A DNA stretch of 64,000 nucleotides from Streptococcus ovuberis (GTDB taxonomy: Bacteria > Bacillota > Bacilli > Lactobacillales > Streptococcaceae). The stretch covers positions 1 through 64,000 of the forward strand of contig NZ_JAAXPR010000006.1 in the NCBI RefSeq assembly GCF_012396585.1, given 5' to 3'. Shown piece by piece: positions 62,087 through 64,000 of the stretch. Numbering within the stretch: the stretch's first letter is position 1; every line of letters starts with the position of its first letter. Position numbers and translations under genes: made by a program. The notes beneath the pieces are model-generated. The model searched no databases and was not told the origin of the DNA. It saw nothing but the letters and a program-made list of their open reading frames with translations.

Positions 62087-62995
62087 ATGAAATATTTTGA
62101 GAGAAAATTAGGTCAAAATGGTGCATATGCGAAATACTATTTTCAAGAACCTAGCCATGAAATCGACTTACAGCGTAAGTACCCAACGATCGTGGTTTGT
62201 CCGGGTGGTGCTTACTTTTGGACCTCATTTCGAGAAGATGAACAAGTGGCGTTACGCTTCTTAGCGGAAGGGTTCCATGTTGTTGTGGTTCATTATGCAA
62301 CAGAAGGTCAGGCAGCTTATGCTAGTGATAATCCTGATGAACTTCCTAAAAATCCAGTATCTGTTTTTCCAAATCCTCTTGTTGAATTAGCAACAGCAGT
62401 TGCTTATTTGAGAGAAAATGCAGAGACCTACAATGTTGACGAGGACTTTATCGTCGTCTCTGGCTATTCTGCTGGAGGAAATCTAGCGGGTCAATTGGCG
62501 ACTATGTGGCATGAAGAATGGCTAGAAGAAAAAGTTGGAAAGAAAAAAGACCTGTACCGTCCAACGCACGCGATGCTTGGTTATGCTGCACTAGATTTTA
62601 ATGCTTCGGGTGAGCAAGAAGGTCGTCTCAATAAAGTAGCATTAGCTGCGACAGGTCATCTGCACGGTAATAAAGAAATCAGTGAGGCGATGAATCCGAT
62701 TAGCCACGTTTCGGATAAAACCCCACCGTGCTTTATCTGGCACACACGTGAGGATGTCCTTGTTCCTGCTAATAATGCGCTTCGGTTTGCCTTAGAACTT
62801 GAAAAACAGGGTGTCGCTTATGAGGTACATGTTTTTGATAAAGGAAAACATGGTCTAGTATTAGGTGATTTACGGACAGGAATCAAGGCAAGTAATAAAA
62901 ATGCGCAAGTCTATAAATGGGTTGATTTATTCCTCGAATGGTTGTATCCCATAAAGACAGATCGTGGTGGTTTTTACCAGTCTATAGACGGTTAG
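62087..62995 (+). CDS. Alpha/beta hydrolase, candidate carbohydrate esterase
   Basis: The 302-residue intracellular hydrolase has the oxyanion region VVCPGGAYFW (36-45) and nucleophile Ser128 in GYSAGG. His lies in FDKGKHGL, with Asp in TREDVLVP. The layout is that of acetylxylan-esterase-like and BD-FAE enzymes. ATG 62087 follows AGGGGGA directly. Upstream ATG 62039 would place the operator inside the gene and was rejected. Removal of acetyl or acyl groups from imported glycosides before cleavage by the next gene is the likely role, by context. Confidence 0.8.
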   Translation: MKYFERKLGQNGAYAKYYFQEPSHEIDLQRKYPTIVVCPGGAYFWTSFREDEQVALRFLAEGFHVVVVHYATEGQAAYASDNPDELPKNPVSVFPNPLVELATAVAYLRENAETYNVDEDFIVVSGYSAGGNLAGQLATMWHEEWLEEKVGKKKDLYRPTHAMLGYAALDFNASGEQEGRLNKVALAATGHLHGNKEISEAMNPISHVSDKTPPCFIWHTREDVLVPANNALRFALELEKQGVAYEVHVFDKGKHGLVLGDLRTGIKASNKNAQVYKWVDLFLEWLYPIKTDRGGFYQSIDG

Positions 62996-63010
62996 TAAAA
63001 GGAGAAAATG

Positions 63011-64000
63011 ATGTTTCAAGTCGCAAAAGGGCAGCGCTATTTTACACGAGACAGTAGACCTATCTTTTATCTAGCAGATACTTGTTGGAGTGCTTTTACG
63101 AATATCTCAGAAGAGGATTGGGAATATTATTTAAATTATCGTCGTGAGCAAGGCTTTAATGTTATCCAAGTGAATATGCTGTGGCAATGGGATGCAAGCA
63201 GTTCACGTCTAGATGTTTTACCTTTTCATCAATTGGACAATGGGCATTTTGATTTTTCTTGCCCTAATAAGGATTATTTTGATAGAGCGGAACGGATGAT
63301 AGCTAAAGCTTATGAGAAAGGGATCACAATAGCTCTTGTCTTACTCTGGGCCAATTATGTTCCAGATACGTGGGCTAGTCAAATGAATATCAGGCAAGTT
63401 GGTTTGTTTCCCAAAGAGTGTATTGAGGATTACGTGACAGATGTCGTTTCGCGTTATGACCAATATAACCCCCTTTATATCATTAGTGGGGATACTGATT
63501 TTCAGACTCAAGAAGTTATTGAAGATTATTATGGCAAGGCGCTAAAGAAAGTAAAGGAATTGTCGCCAGATGCTTTGACAGCAATGCATATTAGAGGACG
63601 TTACAAGGAGATTCCGGATTACTTTTTGAAGGATGAATCCATTGATTTTTATATGTACCAATCTGGGCACAATCAACAATTTCAAGAAACTGCTTATACT
63701 CTGGCGGACTACTTTTATCAGAAGATGCCAATTAAGCCTGTTATCAATTCAGAACCTTGCTATGAATTGATGGGATATAGTCGACGTGAATATGGACGCT
63801 TTGATCGGAGAGATGTGAGGAAAATTGCTTGGCAAAGTGTTCTGTCAGGTGCGCATGCAGGAATCACCTATGGTGCACATGGGATCTGGAGCTGGCATGA
63901 TGAGAGTCTTGTTTTTGACTCGTCCATTGGTGAGGCTTTTGAAACGCCTTATGATTGGCGGGATGCTTTAAAATTTGAAGGGGCCTTTGATTATGGTTTT
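63011..64000 (+). CDS. DUF4038/GH140-like glycosidase, partial (runs off the window)
   Basis: Only the first 330 residues are in the window. The (beta/alpha)8 start is clear: PIFYLADTCWSAFTNISEEDWEYYL, then QGFNVIQVNMLWQWD. Two likely catalytic acids are Asp161 in ISGDTDF and Glu248 in INSEPCYE. This is the DUF4038 pattern of GH140, whose founding member is an apiosidase acting on rhamnogalacturonan II. No signal peptide is present, so it acts in the cytoplasm on imported glycosides. AAGGAG (62999-63004) allows ATG 63008 or 63011. It is 15 nt after the esterase gene. Confidence 0.75.
   Translation, partial: MFQVAKGQRYFTRDSRPIFYLADTCWSAFTNISEEDWEYYLNYRREQGFNVIQVNMLWQWDASSSRLDVLPFHQLDNGHFDFSCPNKDYFDRAERMIAKAYEKGITIALVLLWANYVPDTWASQMNIRQVGLFPKECIEDYVTDVVSRYDQYNPLYIISGDTDFQTQEVIEDYYGKALKKVKELSPDALTAMHIRGRYKEIPDYFLKDESIDFYMYQSGHNQQFQETAYTLADYFYQKMPIKPVINSEPCYELMGYSRREYGRFDRRDVRKIAWQSVLSGAHAGITYGAHGIWSWHDESLVFDSSIGEAFETPYDWRDALKFEGAFDYGF

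Noticed and set aside
1-64000. CRISPR arrays, tRNA or rRNA genes, prophage
   Set aside because: None could be seen on either strand.

Overview
The window looks like a chromosomal segment of a low-GC streptococcus, most likely Streptococcus suis or a close relative. The evidence is the set of streptococcal loci: adcRCBA with a ZinT-fused AdcA, copYA with cop boxes, a susR-T1-T2-X-H sucrose/fructoside locus, an Rgg regulator beside an LPKTG surface protein, a two-domain adhE, relA followed by dtd, and DUF3013 near prmA-rsmE. I saw no tRNA, rRNA, CRISPR array or intact prophage.

Layout. 1-2.1 kb: decayed IS30 transposase, then a small secreted protein ending LPKTSAVK and a lipoprotein-type class B sortase. 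2.1-3.8 kb: a GIY-YIG protein and a membrane protein resembling the N-terminal part of PgdA without the deacetylase domain. 4.0-9.0 kb: DUF3013, a frameshifted Nudix gene, a GNAT gene, an unknown gene, prmA, rsmE, a metallophosphatase and a truncated RpiR regulator. 9.3-15.2 kb (minus): a 5-oxoprolinase cluster (pxpA, accC, accB, pxpC, pxpB) with an NRAMP-related transporter. 15.5-18.3 kb: relA and dtd. 18.5-19.5 kb: an AEC permease. 19.8-25.8 kb: the sus locus. 26.4-30 kb: zinc uptake genes adcRCBA. 30-33.3 kb: IS debris and an MFS/ArsR pair. 33.5-36.3 kb: copYA. 36.4-37.6 kb: a candidate orphan toxin fragment with three paralogous immunity-like genes. 37.7-38.8 kb: adhP. 38.8-45 kb: ISL3 debris, a PTS EIICBA, an EEP-family hydrolase, malQ and a GntR regulator. 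45-49 kb: IS200 remnant, Rgg and an LPKTG surface protein. 49.1-54.2 kb: adhE, an XRE membrane regulator and hisS. 54.2-54.8 kb: two pseudogenes.

The most interesting part is 54.8-64 kb (the last gene runs off the end). A LacI regulator faces an operon of split transketolase, an L-fucose-isomerase-like protein and an FGGY kinase. An AraC regulator follows, then an alpha/beta hydrolase and a DUF4038/GH140-like glycosidase. GH140 was founded on an apiosidase, and a split transketolase plus isomerase plus FGGY kinase is the gene set of the D-apiose transketolase pathway. I therefore propose a D-apiose (apioside) utilisation locus. A shared palindromic operator (TTAGTTTACTAAAC) precedes both gene groups and suggests one LacI-type regulon.

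Regulatory DNA is unusually legible. Sites that can be read directly include an AdcR box, paired cop boxes, twin GAAACGTTTC operators in sus, a Rex-like site and a separate palindrome at adhE, and a cluster of DnaA-box-like nonamers upstream of relA. A dispersed repeat of about 160 bp, built on a hairpin with compensatory base changes, occurs near both ends of the first 49 kb. All calls rest on reading the sequence and on recalled family knowledge; no database search was run.
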